From Sulfurisoma sediminicola (GTDB lineage: Bacteria; Pseudomonadota; Gammaproteobacteria; Burkholderiales; Rhodocyclaceae), in assembly GCF_003865015.1 (NCBI RefSeq), contig NZ_BHVV01000008.1:496001-560000 (forward strand): a DNA stretch of 64,000 nt. Reading direction: 5' to 3'. Made by a program: the position numbers and the translations under genes. Within the stretch, counting starts at the first letter, position 1; the number at the start of each line of letters is the position of its first letter. The notes beneath the pieces were generated by a model. That model ran no database searches, was not told the DNA's origin, and saw only the letters and a list, made by a program, of their open reading frames with translations. This document shows positions 50,092 to 59,139 of the stretch, piece by piece.

Positions 50092-50847
50092 GTGCGTATC
50101 GCTGTTTTCAACCAGAAGGGTGGTGTCGGCAAGACGACCACCGCGCTCAACCTCGGCGCGGCGCTCGCCCGCAGCGCGCGGCAGGTGCTGATGCTCGACC
50201 TCGATCCGCAGGCACATCTGTCGGCGATCCACGGCAGTGCGCCGAGCGACGTCGCCCGCAGCGTCTTCTCCTTCTACCAGGACAACCGTCCCCTCGCGGA
50301 AATCGTCATCGACTGGCCCGGCATCGGTCGCTTCATCCCTGCCCACGCCGAACTGATCAAGGTCGACTCCGTGTTCGGCAAGGGGCCGAACATCCTCAAC
50401 AAGCTGAATGCGGGACTCGGCGCCGTAAGCGAGGGCGGCAACACCGTCATCGACTGCTGTCCCTTCCTCGGCGTGCTCTCCCTCAATGCCGTCTTCGCCG
50501 CCGACCGCCTGCTGGTGCCGGTGTCGTCGGATTTCCTCAGCCTGCGCGGCGCGCTGCAGATCGAACGCACGCTGGCGGCGCTGGAGCCGGTGCTAAGGCG
50601 CCGGGTCGAGCGGCGCTACCTGCTGACCCGCTTCGACCGCCGCCGCAACATGAGTTTCGAGGTGCAGAGCCGCATGCGCGAACACTTCGGCGCGGAGCTT
50701 TGCGAAACGGTGATTTCCGAGAACGTCGCCGTGGCCGAAGCCCCCTCGGTCAATCGCGACATCTTTACCCACGCCGCCAGCAGCCGGGGTGCGCAGGATT
50801 ACCGCGCGCTGCTCGACGAACTCGCCGCCACGGGGTGGTTCGTCTGA
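50092..50847 (+). CDS. parA: ParA/MinD-family ATPase
   Basis: 251 residues with the deviant Walker A KGGVGKTTTALNLG at the N-terminus, the LDLDPQAHLS Walker A' region and an FLGVLSL segment. GTG start (MRIAVFNQKGG) with GGAGGG upstream; the only nearby ATG is out of frame. No parB, cheY, cellulose or plasmid partner is adjacent, so this is an orphan ParA that could place chromosomes, chemoreceptors or other cargo. Divergent from argD. Confidence 0.85.
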   Translation: MRIAVFNQKGGVGKTTTALNLGAALARSARQVLMLDLDPQAHLSAIHGSAPSDVARSVFSFYQDNRPLAEIVIDWPGIGRFIPAHAELIKVDSVFGKGPNILNKLNAGLGAVSEGGNTVIDCCPFLGVLSLNAVFAADRLLVPVSSDFLSLRGALQIERTLAALEPVLRRRVERRYLLTRFDRRRNMSFEVQSRMREHFGAELCETVISENVAVAEAPSVNRDIFTHAASSRGAQDYRALLDELAATGWFV

Positions 50848-50857
50848 GCCATGCGGC

Positions 50858-51079
50858 TCAGCGGGTAATCAGGTTGACCACGTCCTCGAAGCTGCTCACC
50901 GGCGTGCGCACCGTGCCGCGCACGCAGACGCAGTCGAGTATCTCGCAGTCGCGGTAGATCTGGCGCAACTTGCGGTGCGCCTCCACATCGTCGCGCGCCG
51001 GAATCATCAGATTCTCGACCAGCATCCCGCCCCGGGTCCGGATGCGGAAACCGTACTTGGCCACTTGGTGGACTTGCAT
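50858..51079 (-). CDS. Hypothetical small protein
   Basis: 73 residues from the ATG at 51079 (MQVHQVAKYGFRIRTRGGMLVENLMIPARDD); an upstream in-frame ATG at 51097 would add six residues. It contains two cysteines (CEILDCVCVRG). No known domain is recognised. It is convergent with parA and ends 11 bases from the parA stop. Composition and a tidy fit make it a plausible gene, but support is limited. Confidence 0.5.
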   Translation of the reverse strand: MQVHQVAKYGFRIRTRGGMLVENLMIPARDDVEAHRKLRQIYRDCEILDCVCVRGTVRTPVSSFEDVVNLITR

Positions 51080-51212
51080 GATGGAACCCTTTTCCATCAA
51101 CCAGATGCGACGAGTATATGTAGTCAAATCGAATAAAGCAACCCAGCCTATTGTCCCAGCAGGTTTTTTTGTTGCCATCCTGCCACAATCCCGGCGCCGA
51201 ACATCAAACGAA

Positions 51213-51242
51213 GCGGCCCCGGAGCTTGCGCTCCGGGGCCGC
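51213..51242 (-). terminator. Terminator hairpin of rpsT
   Basis: GCGGCCCCGGAGC and GCTCCGGGGCCGC form a perfect 13-bp stem with a four-base loop. On the minus strand it is followed by TTCGTTTG, a weak T tract. It lies 30 bases after the rpsT stop. Confidence 0.8.
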
Positions 51243-51271
51243 TGGATACGGCAGGAAACCGCGCGTGACGC

Positions 51272-51535
51272 TTACTGCATCGACTTGATCGCGGCGGACA
51301 GGCGGCTCTTGTCGCGAGCGGCCTTGTTCTTGTGCACGATCTTCTTGTCCGCGATCGAATCGATCACGCACTGGGATTCCTTGAAGACTGCCTGGGCGGC
51401 GGTCTTGTCGCCGGCATCGATCGCCTTGCGGACCTTCTTGATCGCGGTGCGCAGCGTCGAGCGCAGGCTCATGTTGTGGGCGCGCTGCTTGTTCGCCTGA
51501 CGGGCGCGCTTGCGGGCTTGTGCGCTATTGGCCAT
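51272..51535 (-). CDS. rpsT: 30S ribosomal protein S20
   Basis: 87 residues, very basic, start [21 protein letters not shown], with three predicted long helices and the conserved [15 protein letters not shown] end. Binds 16S rRNA early in assembly. Divergent from murJ, as is common. Confidence 0.97.
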   Translation of the reverse strand: MANSAQARKRARQANKQRAHNMSLRSTLRTAIKKVRKAIDAGDKTAAQAVFKESQCVIDSIADKKIVHKNKAARDKSRLSAAIKSMQ

Positions 51536-51635
51536 GGTTGTGTCCGGTGGGTGTTCTGGAAAGAAAGGGCGAGATTATAGGGGCTTCCATGGCGTATTGC
51601 AAGACACCCCGCAACAGGCCGAACGGATACCATTC

Positions 51636-51712
51636 GAGGCATGTTGCCCCCCCACGCTCGCAAACCCTTCTCGCTGCCCCCCACGGGGGGGCAGCTTGCT
51701 CGGGGCGGCCCT
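51636..51712. repeat. GC-rich intergenic repeat with a poly-G/C hairpin
   Basis: The stretch contains TTGCCCCCCCACGCT and a near-perfect hairpin GCTGCCCCCC-ACG-GGGGGGCAGC (51673-51695), followed by CTTGCTCGGGGCGGCCC. Units of this look are widely scattered in betaproteobacterial genomes. It sits immediately before the murJ ATG, so murJ lacks a standard ribosome site. Confidence 0.55.
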
Positions 51713-51720
51713 TCGCAAGC

Positions 51721-53253
51721 ATGAATCTCCTGCGCTCGCTCGCCACCGTCAGCGGCATGACCCTGCTCTCTCGCGTGCTCGGCTTCGTGCGCGACTTCGT
51801 CATCGCCCGCACCTTCGGTGCCGGCATGCTGACGGACGCCTTCTTCGTGGCCTTTCGCCTGCCCAACCTGCTGCGCCGCCTGTTTGCCGAGGGCGCCTTC
51901 TCCCAGGCCTTCGTCCCCATCCTCGCCGAATACCGCAACCGCCGGGGCGAAACCGAGACGAAAAACCTCGTCGATCGCGTCGCCACCCTGCTGTTCGTGA
52001 TCCTTATCTTCGTGTCGGCGCTGGGCATCGTCGGCGCACCGCTACTCATCTACGTCACGGCGCCGGGCTTCGCCCCCGACGCCGGCAAGTTCGCGCTGAC
52101 CGTCGAACTCACCCGCATCACCTTCCCCTACATCCTGTTCATGTCGCTGGTGGCACTCGCCGCCGGCGTGCTCAACACCTGGAGCCGCTTTGCCCTGCCC
52201 GCCTTCACCCCGGTGCTGCTCAACCTCAGCTTCATCGGCATGGCGCTGTTCGCCGCGCCATGGTTCGACCCGCCGGTGCTGGCACTGGCCTGGGCGGTGT
52301 TCCTCGGCGGCATCCTGCAACTCGCGCTGCAGCTGCCGGCACTGCAGAAGATCGGCATGCTGCCGCGCTGGGACTGGTCGCCGCGGGACGACGGGGTTCA
52401 TCGCATCCTGCTGCTGATGGGCCCCGCGGTGCTCGGCGTCTCGGTCGCGCAGGTTTCGCTGTTGATCAATACCGTCTTCGCTTCCTTCCTGCCCTCGGGC
52501 AGCGTCTCCTGGCTCTACTACGCCGACCGCCTGATGGAATTCCCGGCGGGCCTCCTTGGCGCCGCGCTCGGAACCATCCTGCTGCCCAGCCTCGCCAAGG
52601 CCCATGCCGACCGGCGCAGGGAAGATTTCTCCGCCCTGCTCGACTGGGGGCTGCGACTGACCCTGATGCTGACGCTGCCGGCTGCGCTTGCCCTGGCCAT
52701 GCTTTCCGTGCCGCTGCTGGCGACGCTGTTCCAGCATGGGGCCTTCACCGCGAATGACGTGCTGCAGACACGCAGCGCGCTGGTCGCCTACAGCATCGGC
52801 CTGGCCGGGCTGATCCTCGTCAAGATACTGGCGCCCGGCTTCTATGCCCGGCAGGATATTCGCACGCCGGTGAAGATCGCCTTGATCACGCTCGCCGCGA
52901 CGCAGGCGATGAACCTGGCCTTCATCGGCTGGATCAGGCACGCGGGTCTCGCGCTGTCGATCGGACTGGCCTCCTGCCTCAACGCCGCCCTGCTCTACCG
53001 GGGCCTGCGCAGCCGCGGCGTTTTCGTTCCCGCCCCCGGCTGGATGGGCTTTTCGACGCGCATCGCCATCGCGCTGGTCGCGCTGGGGACCACGCTGTGG
53101 TTCTCAATGGGCAGCGAATCGGCATGGCTGGCGATGCCCTTCGGCGAGCGCATCCTGCGGCTGTCGGCGATCGTCGCCGCCGGCATGGCAGCCTACTTCG
53201 CCACGCTTTTCCTGCTCGGCTTCCGCCTCGGAGATTTTCGCCGCCACGCCTGA
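51721..53253 (+). CDS. murJ: Lipid II flippase
   Basis: 510-residue MOP-superfamily transporter with about 14 helices that flips lipid II across the inner membrane. Start [25 protein letters not shown]; the [21 protein letters not shown] and [15 protein letters not shown] blocks are diagnostic of MurJ. ATG at 51721 chosen by family start; the longer frame reads through the upstream repeat. The adjacent divergent rpsT supports the identity. Confidence 0.95.
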   Translation: MNLLRSLATVSGMTLLSRVLGFVRDFVIARTFGAGMLTDAFFVAFRLPNLLRRLFAEGAFSQAFVPILAEYRNRRGETETKNLVDRVATLLFVILIFVSALGIVGAPLLIYVTAPGFAPDAGKFALTVELTRITFPYILFMSLVALAAGVLNTWSRFALPAFTPVLLNLSFIGMALFAAPWFDPPVLALAWAVFLGGILQLALQLPALQKIGMLPRWDWSPRDDGVHRILLLMGPAVLGVSVAQVSLLINTVFASFLPSGSVSWLYYADRLMEFPAGLLGAALGTILLPSLAKAHADRRREDFSALLDWGLRLTLMLTLPAALALAMLSVPLLATLFQHGAFTANDVLQTRSALVAYSIGLAGLILVKILAPGFYARQDIRTPVKIALITLAATQAMNLAFIGWIRHAGLALSIGLASCLNAALLYRGLRSRGVFVPAPGWMGFSTRIAIALVALGTTLWFSMGSESAWLAMPFGERILRLSAIVAAGMAAYFATLFLLGFRLGDFRRHA

Positions 53254-53337
53254 GCTAAAGAAACGTTCGTCGCACTTGCGTGGCCTTCTCGTCAGGCGCT
53301 ACAGTGTGGTTTGTAGATATCGCTCAAAGGAAACGTC

Positions 53338-53541
53338 TTGGCCAAGCCAAACTACCAATTCGAAAAGCGCCAGAAGGAACTGGCAAAAAAACGCAAGCAG
53401 GAAGAAAAACGCCTGCAGAAGCTCGCCGACAAGGCCGCTGGCGGCGGCGTGACGGAGGATCCGTCGATGTCGGCACCACCCGACACCGGCGATGCGGACG
53501 CAACGCCCCGGAGCGGCGTAAGCGCGCCCGAAGCCCCTTAG
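53338..53541 (+). CDS. Small basic coiled-coil protein, hypothetical
   Basis: 67 residues. The first 33 are Lys/Glu/Arg-rich and helical (KPNYQFEKRQKELAKKRKQE), then a low-complexity acidic/Pro/Ser tail. A TTG start is preceded by AAAGGAA. The N-terminal pattern recurs in short hypothetical proteins of betaproteobacteria. Its stop overlaps the ycaO stop on the opposite strand by 4 bases. Function is unknown. Confidence 0.6.
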   Translation: MAKPNYQFEKRQKELAKKRKQEEKRLQKLADKAAGGGVTEDPSMSAPPDTGDADATPRSGVSAPEAP

Positions 53542-55250
53542 CGAGGGAGCTTGTCGTAAGCGGCCAGCAACCGCCGGTGGGTGTCGCAGCCTTTGAGATC
53601 CATGCCCGGCGCCGCGATGCCGAAGAAACGCTGTTCCTGCCGCAGCATGGCCTCGGCGCTTGCCACGATCGCGTCGCCGTAGAGATGTCCTAGCGCCCCA
53701 CGGTGGCCATCGGCGCCGCCCAGATCGAGCAGCGTCTCGATGCAGCGATAAACGCTGCGACGGCCGGCGTCGATCTGTTCGAAGTGGCGCACCCATTCGC
53801 AGCCTTCGCGGATCGCGGCTTCGTCGCCGATGGCCAGGGCCAGCAGAGTTTTCAACTCGCCCACGCGCAGGTCGCTCCAGAACGAGCCGGCATCGGCGGC
53901 CAGCCCGATCAGCTCGGCGACGGATCGCTGGTCCGGAAGGTCCAACTCGTTCAGCGTCTCCAGCAGATCGGCGCATTCGTCGTCGTCCAGTTGCGGCAGG
54001 TGCAGGATGGCTTCGCGGATGGCATTGCCGACGCTGTTGTTCTCCCACTCCAGGTCGTCCAGCGGATAGATTTCCGACATGCCGGGCACCAGGATGCGGC
54101 AGGCATAGACGCCGAGATGGGTGAAGTCGGCAATATAGATGTCGTGGCCGGCGCGGTGGACCCGGTCCACCAGCCAGCGATAATCGTCCGCGGTGGTAGT
54201 GCTGAAGTTCCAGTCGCAGAACTCGAAGTCCGGCGTGTCGCCGAGGAAGTTCCAGCTGACGATGCCGCTCGAATCGACGAAGTGGATCTCGAGGTTGGGC
54301 GAGGCGGCGATTTCGTCCAGGTCGAAGCCGGGCGCGGGGAAGCCACCGAGGGCATCGAGGCCACGGCCCTGCAGCAGCTCGGTCAGCGCGCGCTCGAGGG
54401 CGATCTCGAAACGCGGGTGGGCGCCGAAGCTGGCGAAGCAGCCTTGGTCGCCGGGGTGGAGCAGCGTCACGTTCATCACCGGGTATTCGCCGCCGAGCGA
54501 GGCATCCTTGACCAGGATGCCGAAGCCGGCCTCGCGCAAGGCGCGGATGCCCGCCGCAATGCGCGGATAGCGGGCGATGACCTGCTCCGGCACATCCGGC
54601 AGGCACAGGCCTTCGCTGATGATGCGGAACTTGACGTGGCGCTCGAAAATTTCCGACAGGGCCTGGGTGCGGGCCTCGTCCTGCGTATTGCCGGCCGACA
54701 TGCCGTTGCTGACATAGAGGTTGCCGATGATATTAACCGGGAACCAGACGCTGGCGCCATCGCGGCTCCTCACGTAAGGCAGCGCGCAAATGCCGCGTTC
54801 GGCATCGCCGGAATTGAGATCCACCAGGGACTGGGCGTCGATCGTGCCTTCCGGGTTGTAGAGCTGGTGCAGCTCGGGGGTCAGCAGTTGCTCCGGCCAT
54901 TCGCCGTTGGCGCCTGGCTGGAACCATTGCTCCCGCGGGTAATGGGCGAAGCCGCGCCTGGCGAACTGATCGCCGAGGTAGTAATGCGTCCAGAAGTAAT
55001 TGCAGGAAAGGCGCTCGAAGAATTCGCCGAGAGCGCTCGCCAGCGCGGCCAGCCTGGAGGCGCCCTTGCCGTTGGTGAACAGCAGCGGACAATCCCGGTC
55101 GCGCACATGCACCGACCAGATGCCATCCACCGGATTCAGCCACGAGCGCTCCTCGACATGGAAGCCGAGCGCCGCAAGCTTGCCCTGCATGGTGGCGATG
55201 GACGATTCGAGGGAGGCATCCTTGCCGGCGATGTAGTGTTCTGTTTGCAT
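53538..55250 (-). CDS. ycaO: YcaO-family protein (ribosomal S12 methylthiolation accessory type)
   Basis: 570 residues, close to stand-alone YcaO of gammaproteobacteria. It includes FTNGKGASRLAALASALGEFFERLSCNYF, an E-rich nucleotide-binding region (EARTQALSEIFERHVKF), and a tetratricopeptide-like C-terminal third. YcaO domains activate amide backbones with ATP; this clade is linked to RimO-dependent beta-methylthiolation of S12 Asp. No peptide-precursor or azoline dehydrogenase gene is nearby, so RiPP synthesis is unlikely. AGGGTC lies upstream of the ATG. Confidence 0.87.
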   Translation of the reverse strand: MQTEHYIAGKDASLESSIATMQGKLAALGFHVEERSWLNPVDGIWSVHVRDRDCPLLFTNGKGASRLAALASALGEFFERLSCNYFWTHYYLGDQFARRGFAHYPREQWFQPGANGEWPEQLLTPELHQLYNPEGTIDAQSLVDLNSGDAERGICALPYVRSRDGASVWFPVNIIGNLYVSNGMSAGNTQDEARTQALSEIFERHVKFRIISEGLCLPDVPEQVIARYPRIAAGIRALREAGFGILVKDASLGGEYPVMNVTLLHPGDQGCFASFGAHPRFEIALERALTELLQGRGLDALGGFPAPGFDLDEIAASPNLEIHFVDSSGIVSWNFLGDTPDFEFCDWNFSTTTADDYRWLVDRVHRAGHDIYIADFTHLGVYACRILVPGMSEIYPLDDLEWENNSVGNAIREAILHLPQLDDDECADLLETLNELDLPDQRSVAELIGLAADAGSFWSDLRVGELKTLLALAIGDEAAIREGCEWVRHFEQIDAGRRSVYRCIETLLDLGGADGHRGALGHLYGDAIVASAEAMLRQEQRFFGIAAPGMDLKGCDTHRRLLAAYDKLPR

Positions 55251-55315
55251 GGAGGGTCCGTTTTGACGACGACCCGCATGATAATGGCAGTTCCCATCCG
55301 GACGACGACAGCGAA

Positions 55316-56125
55316 ATGCACGAAATCAGGGCCGACCAATCGACCGAACTGCTGAAGGAACTGCACATCCTCACGCGCGACGGCAAGATGAACCAGGACA
55401 GCCGGCGCAAGCTCAAGCAGGTCAATCACCTTTGCCAGTTCATCGAGCCCCTGCTCGAAGAAGTCGGCGCTGGCGGTACGGCGATTCGGCTGGTCGATCA
55501 CGGCGCCGGCAAGTCCTACCTGGGCTTCATCCTCTACGACCTGTTCTTCAAGGGGCGGGAGGCGGGATCGCATATCTACGGCATCGAAACCCGCGCCGAG
55601 CTGGTCGAGAAATCCCGCGAGCTGGCGGCACGACTGGGCTTCGCCGCCATGACCTTCCTCAACCTGTCGGTGGAGCAATCGATCGCCTCGGACCAATTGC
55701 CGGCGTCGGTCGACATCGTGACCGCGCTGCATGCCTGCAATACCGCCACCGACGATGCCATCCGCTTCGCGCTGGCCAAGCAGGCCCGCTTCATCGTTCT
55801 GGTTCCCTGCTGCCAGGCCGAGGTGGCGGCGGCGCTGCGCAGGAACAAGGGCAAGGTTCTCTCCAGTCCGCTCGCCGAAATCTGGCGCCACCCGCTGCAC
55901 ACTCGGGAATTCGGCAGCCATGTCACCAACGTGCTGCGCTGCCTGCAGCTCGAGGCCCACGGCTACCAGGTCAGCGTCACCGAGCTGGTCGGCTGGGAAC
56001 ATTCGATGAAGAACGAGCTGATCATCGCCCGCTACAAGGACCTGCCGCGCCGCCGTCCCGCCGAGCGCCTGAGCGAACTGCTGCAGTCTCTGGGACTTGA
56101 AGAACTGGGCGGGCGCTTCGCATGA
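55316..56125 (+). CDS. Class I SAM-dependent methyltransferase, Methyltransf_32-like
   Basis: 269 residues. SAM motif I is VDHGAGKSYLGF, followed by an acidic motif II region (YGIETRAELVEKS). ALHACNTATDDAI and the VPCCQ dipeptide are typical of the Methyltransf_32 group shared with eukaryotic METTL25-like proteins. The substrate is unknown. Bases 55458-55482, just before motif I, closely match the dispersed 25-bp repeat and encode EVGAGGTA. The stop overlaps the rsuA start (ATGA), hinting at an RNA-related role. Confidence 0.8.
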   Translation: MHEIRADQSTELLKELHILTRDGKMNQDSRRKLKQVNHLCQFIEPLLEEVGAGGTAIRLVDHGAGKSYLGFILYDLFFKGREAGSHIYGIETRAELVEKSRELAARLGFAAMTFLNLSVEQSIASDQLPASVDIVTALHACNTATDDAIRFALAKQARFIVLVPCCQAEVAAALRRNKGKVLSSPLAEIWRHPLHTREFGSHVTNVLRCLQLEAHGYQVSVTELVGWEHSMKNELIIARYKDLPRRRPAERLSELLQSLGLEELGGRFA

Positions 56126-56835
56126 AAACGATGACGCTGGACAAGATCCTGCAGTCGCAGGGCTTCGGCACGCGCAAGTGGTGCCGCCAGTTGATCGCCG
56201 ACGGCGCGGTACGCGTCGGCGGCGAGCCGGTGACGCAATACGACCGAGCCTTCGAGCCCGAGGGCCTGGAATTCACCGTCCACGACGAACCCTGGACCTG
56301 TCGCGCCAAGGTCTACCTCGCCCTCAACAAGCCCGCCGGCTACGAATGCTCGCGCCGGCCGGGCCATCATCCCGCCGTGCTGACGCTGTTGCCGGAGCAG
56401 TTCGCGTGGCGCGACGTGCAGCCGGTCGGCCGCCTCGACCACGACACCACCGGACTGCTGCTGCTCTCCGACGACGGCGCCTTCATCCACGCGCAATCCT
56501 CGCCCAGGCGCCACGTGCCCAAGGTCTATGTGGCGACCACGCACGACCCGGTGACGCCCGCATTGCTGGCGCAACTGCGCGACGGCGTCCAGCTCCACGA
56601 CGAACCCGCGCCACTGAAGGCGCAGGTACGGCAGCTGGATGCGCATCGCCTGGAGATCGTCCTCGAACAGGGCAAGTACCACCAGGTCAAGCGCATGCTG
56701 GCCGCCGCCGGCAATCACTGCGATGCCCTGTGCCGCGTCGCCATCGGCGGCATCACGCTCGACGCGCTCGGACTGGCGGAAGGGGCATGGTGCCATATCG
56801 AGCCGGCACTGCTGAAGTTCGACCCGGCGGATTAG
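56122..56835 (+). CDS. rsuA: 16S rRNA pseudouridine(516) synthase
   Basis: 237 residues: N-terminal S4-like domain (LDKILQSQGFGTRKWCRQLIADGAVRVGG) and RsuA catalytic domain with the Asp in VGRLDHDTTGLLLL and the QGKYHQVKRMLAAAGN block. The S4 domain plus single catalytic module fits RsuA best; RluE/RluF-like specificity cannot be fully excluded. Followed by a strong terminator. Confidence 0.9.
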   Translation: MKTMTLDKILQSQGFGTRKWCRQLIADGAVRVGGEPVTQYDRAFEPEGLEFTVHDEPWTCRAKVYLALNKPAGYECSRRPGHHPAVLTLLPEQFAWRDVQPVGRLDHDTTGLLLLSDDGAFIHAQSSPRRHVPKVYVATTHDPVTPALLAQLRDGVQLHDEPAPLKAQVRQLDAHRLEIVLEQGKYHQVKRMLAAAGNHCDALCRVAIGGITLDALGLAEGAWCHIEPALLKFDPAD

Positions 56836-56849
56836 CGGAGGCCGCCCAA

Positions 56850-56889
56850 AAGCAAACGGGCAGTCCCGCGAGGGACTGCCCGTTTGCTT
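56850..56889. terminator. Bidirectional intrinsic terminator between rsuA and hppA
   Basis: A perfect 18-bp stem (AAGCAAACGGGCAGTCCC and its complement) encloses a GCGA tetraloop, between the convergent rsuA and hppA genes. The stem ends are A/T-rich on both strands, so it can work in both directions. Confidence 0.9.
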
Positions 56890-56914
56890 GAAACGAAGCT
56901 GCGTCAGGCGACCA

Positions 56915-59008
56915 TCACGCCACGAGCGGCACGATCAGCAGCGCGACGATGTTGATGATCTTGATCAGCGGGTTAACCGCAGGGCCGGCCGTGTCCTTGT
57001 AGGGGTCACCCACGGTGTCGCCGGTCACCGCCGCCTTGTGCGCGTCGGAACCCTTGCCGCCGAAGTTGCCTTCCTCGATGTACTTCTTCGCGTTGTCCCA
57101 CGCGCCACCGCCGGTGGTCATGGAGATGGCGACGAAGAGACCGGTGACGATGGTACCCATCAGCACGCCGCCGAGGGCGCGAACGCCGGCACCGACGCCG
57201 TCGATCGGAGGCATCAGGAAGTTCATGGCGACGGCGACGACGATCGGCACCAGGACGGGCAGCAGCGACGGGATCATCATTTCCTTGATCGCGGCCTTGG
57301 TCAGCATGTCGACGCAGGTGCCGTATTCCGGCTTGGCCGTGCCTTCCATGATGCCCTTGATCTCGCGGAACTGGCGACGCACCTCGACCACGATGGAACC
57401 GGCGGCGCGACCGACAGCCTCCATGCCCATGGCGGCGAAGAGGTAGGGCACCATGCCGCCGACGAACAGGCCGATGATGACGGCCGGGTCGGCCAGGTCG
57501 AACAGGAACTTGACGCCCGGCTTAATGGCTTCGAGACCGTGGGTGAAGTCGGCGAACAGCACCAGCGCGGCCAGACCGGCGGAGCCGATGGCGTAGCCCT
57601 TGGTCACCGCCTTGGTGGTGTTGCCGACGGCGTCGAGCGGGTCGGTGACGTCACGGATTTCCTTCGGCAGCTCGGCCATCTCGGCGATACCACCGGCGTT
57701 GTCGGTGATCGGGCCGTAGGCGTCGAGCGCGACGATGATGCCGGCCATCGACAGCATGGAGGTCGCGGCGATGGCGATGCCGTAGAGACCGCCGAGGACG
57801 TAGGACGCCCAGATGGCGGCGCACACCGACAGCACCGGCAGCGCGGTGGAGCGCATCGACACGCCGATACCGGCGATGACGTTGGTGCCGTGGCCGGTGG
57901 TCGAGGCCTGCGCGATGTGACGCACCGGGGCGTATTCCGTCGCCGTGTAGTACTCGGTGATCACCACCATCAGGCCGGTCAGCACCAGACCGATGACGGC
58001 CGCACCGTAGAGGCGCATATGGGCGCCGCCACTGATGCCCATGACGGCGTCGAGCGCGTGGTCGTCGATGAAGTTCGTCGTGATCGGGTAGAACGCGATC
58101 AGCGCCAGCACGCCGGCGGCGATCAGGCCCTTGTACAGCGCGGTCATGATCTTCTGGCCGGGCGAGTGCTTGACGAACAGCGTACCGATGATGGAGGCGA
58201 TGATCGAGAAGCCGCCGAGCACCAGCGGATAGGTCACGGCCTGTTCGGCGTAGCCCTTGAGCATCAGCGCGCCGAGCAGCATGGTGGCGATGATGGTGAC
58301 GGCGTAGGTCTCGAACAGGTCGGCGGCCATGCCGGCGCAGTCGCCGACGTTGTCGCCGACGTTGTCAGCGATCACCGCCGGGTTGCGCGGGTCGTCTTCG
58401 GGGATGCCGGCTTCGACCTTGCCCACCAGGTCGGCGCCGACGTCCGCGCCCTTGGTGAAGATGCCGCCGCCGAGACGGGCGAAGATGGAGATCAGCGAGG
58501 AGCCGAAGCCGAGGCCAACCAGGGGGTGCAGGATGTCGACCATGGGGACATTGCCCATGGTGGCCTTGAGGTAGGCATAGTATCCGGCGACGCCGAGGAG
58601 ACCGAGGCCAACCACCAGCATGCCGGTGATGGCGCCGCCCTTGAAAGCGACGTTGAGGGCTTCATTGATGCCGTTGCGCGCCGCTTCGGCCGTGCGCACG
58701 TTGGCGCGGACCGAGACGTTCATGCCGACGAAGCCGGCCGCACCGGAGAGCAACGCGCCGATGACGAAACCAACGGCGGTGGACATGCTCAGGAACGCAC
58801 CGATCAACACCGCCAAGACGGCACCGACCATGCCGATAGTGGTGTACTGGCGCTTCAGATACGCTTGGGCACCTTCCTGCACCGCGCCGGAAATCTGGCG
58901 CATGCGGTCGTTGCCGGTGGGCAAGCCCATGATCCACTGACTCATTATGAAGCCATAAGCGATCGCCACCAGCGCGCACGCCACGGCGAACATCAGTCCT
59001 GCTGACAT
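56915..59008 (-). CDS. hppA: Membrane-bound H+-translocating pyrophosphatase, K+-independent type
   Basis: 697 residues with about 16 membrane helices. The PPi site [20 protein letters not shown] and the [19 protein letters not shown] acidic block are intact. [10 protein letters not shown] carries Lys where K+-dependent enzymes have Ala, which marks the K+-independent H+-pumping class. It couples PPi hydrolysis to proton export and has a PPi-type phosphofructokinase as its downstream neighbour. Confidence 0.95.
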   Translation of the reverse strand: MSAGLMFAVACALVAIAYGFIMSQWIMGLPTGNDRMRQISGAVQEGAQAYLKRQYTTIGMVGAVLAVLIGAFLSMSTAVGFVIGALLSGAAGFVGMNVSVRANVRTAEAARNGINEALNVAFKGGAITGMLVVGLGLLGVAGYYAYLKATMGNVPMVDILHPLVGLGFGSSLISIFARLGGGIFTKGADVGADLVGKVEAGIPEDDPRNPAVIADNVGDNVGDCAGMAADLFETYAVTIIATMLLGALMLKGYAEQAVTYPLVLGGFSIIASIIGTLFVKHSPGQKIMTALYKGLIAAGVLALIAFYPITTNFIDDHALDAVMGISGGAHMRLYGAAVIGLVLTGLMVVITEYYTATEYAPVRHIAQASTTGHGTNVIAGIGVSMRSTALPVLSVCAAIWASYVLGGLYGIAIAATSMLSMAGIIVALDAYGPITDNAGGIAEMAELPKEIRDVTDPLDAVGNTTKAVTKGYAIGSAGLAALVLFADFTHGLEAIKPGVKFLFDLADPAVIIGLFVGGMVPYLFAAMGMEAVGRAAGSIVVEVRRQFREIKGIMEGTAKPEYGTCVDMLTKAAIKEMMIPSLLPVLVPIVVAVAMNFLMPPIDGVGAGVRALGGVLMGTIVTGLFVAISMTTGGGAWDNAKKYIEEGNFGGKGSDAHKAAVTGDTVGDPYKDTAGPAVNPLIKIINIVALLIVPLVA

Positions 59009-59085
59009 AACTGCCTCCTCATTGTTTCACGCCGAAAATCCGGCCCATTCTCTCGTTGTTCGGGCTGTCCATTTTTTCTACTATC

Positions 59086-59110
59086 GGCGTATCGCCGGAG
59101 CCGACTTTTC
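59086..59110. repeat. Dispersed 25-bp repeat, copy 3
   Basis: GGCG-TAT-CGCC mini-hairpin followed by GGAGCCGACTTTTC, lying between the hppA start and the pfp stop. Same length and same ACTTTTC end as the other two intergenic copies. Confidence 0.55.
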
Positions 59111-59139
59111 CCCTCGACTCCAGGCGCACGCTCTGGTGC

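Noticed and set aside
53538-55250. ycaO as the core of a RiPP (azoline peptide) cluster
   Set aside because: There is no precursor peptide, dehydrogenase or RRE/E1-like partner nearby. Length and pattern fit the stand-alone YcaO clade.
56888-59005. 705-codon plus-strand frame opposite hppA
   Set aside because: His/Asp/Gly-rich translation typical of the antisense frame of a GC-rich membrane protein. hppA on the minus strand has all family motifs.
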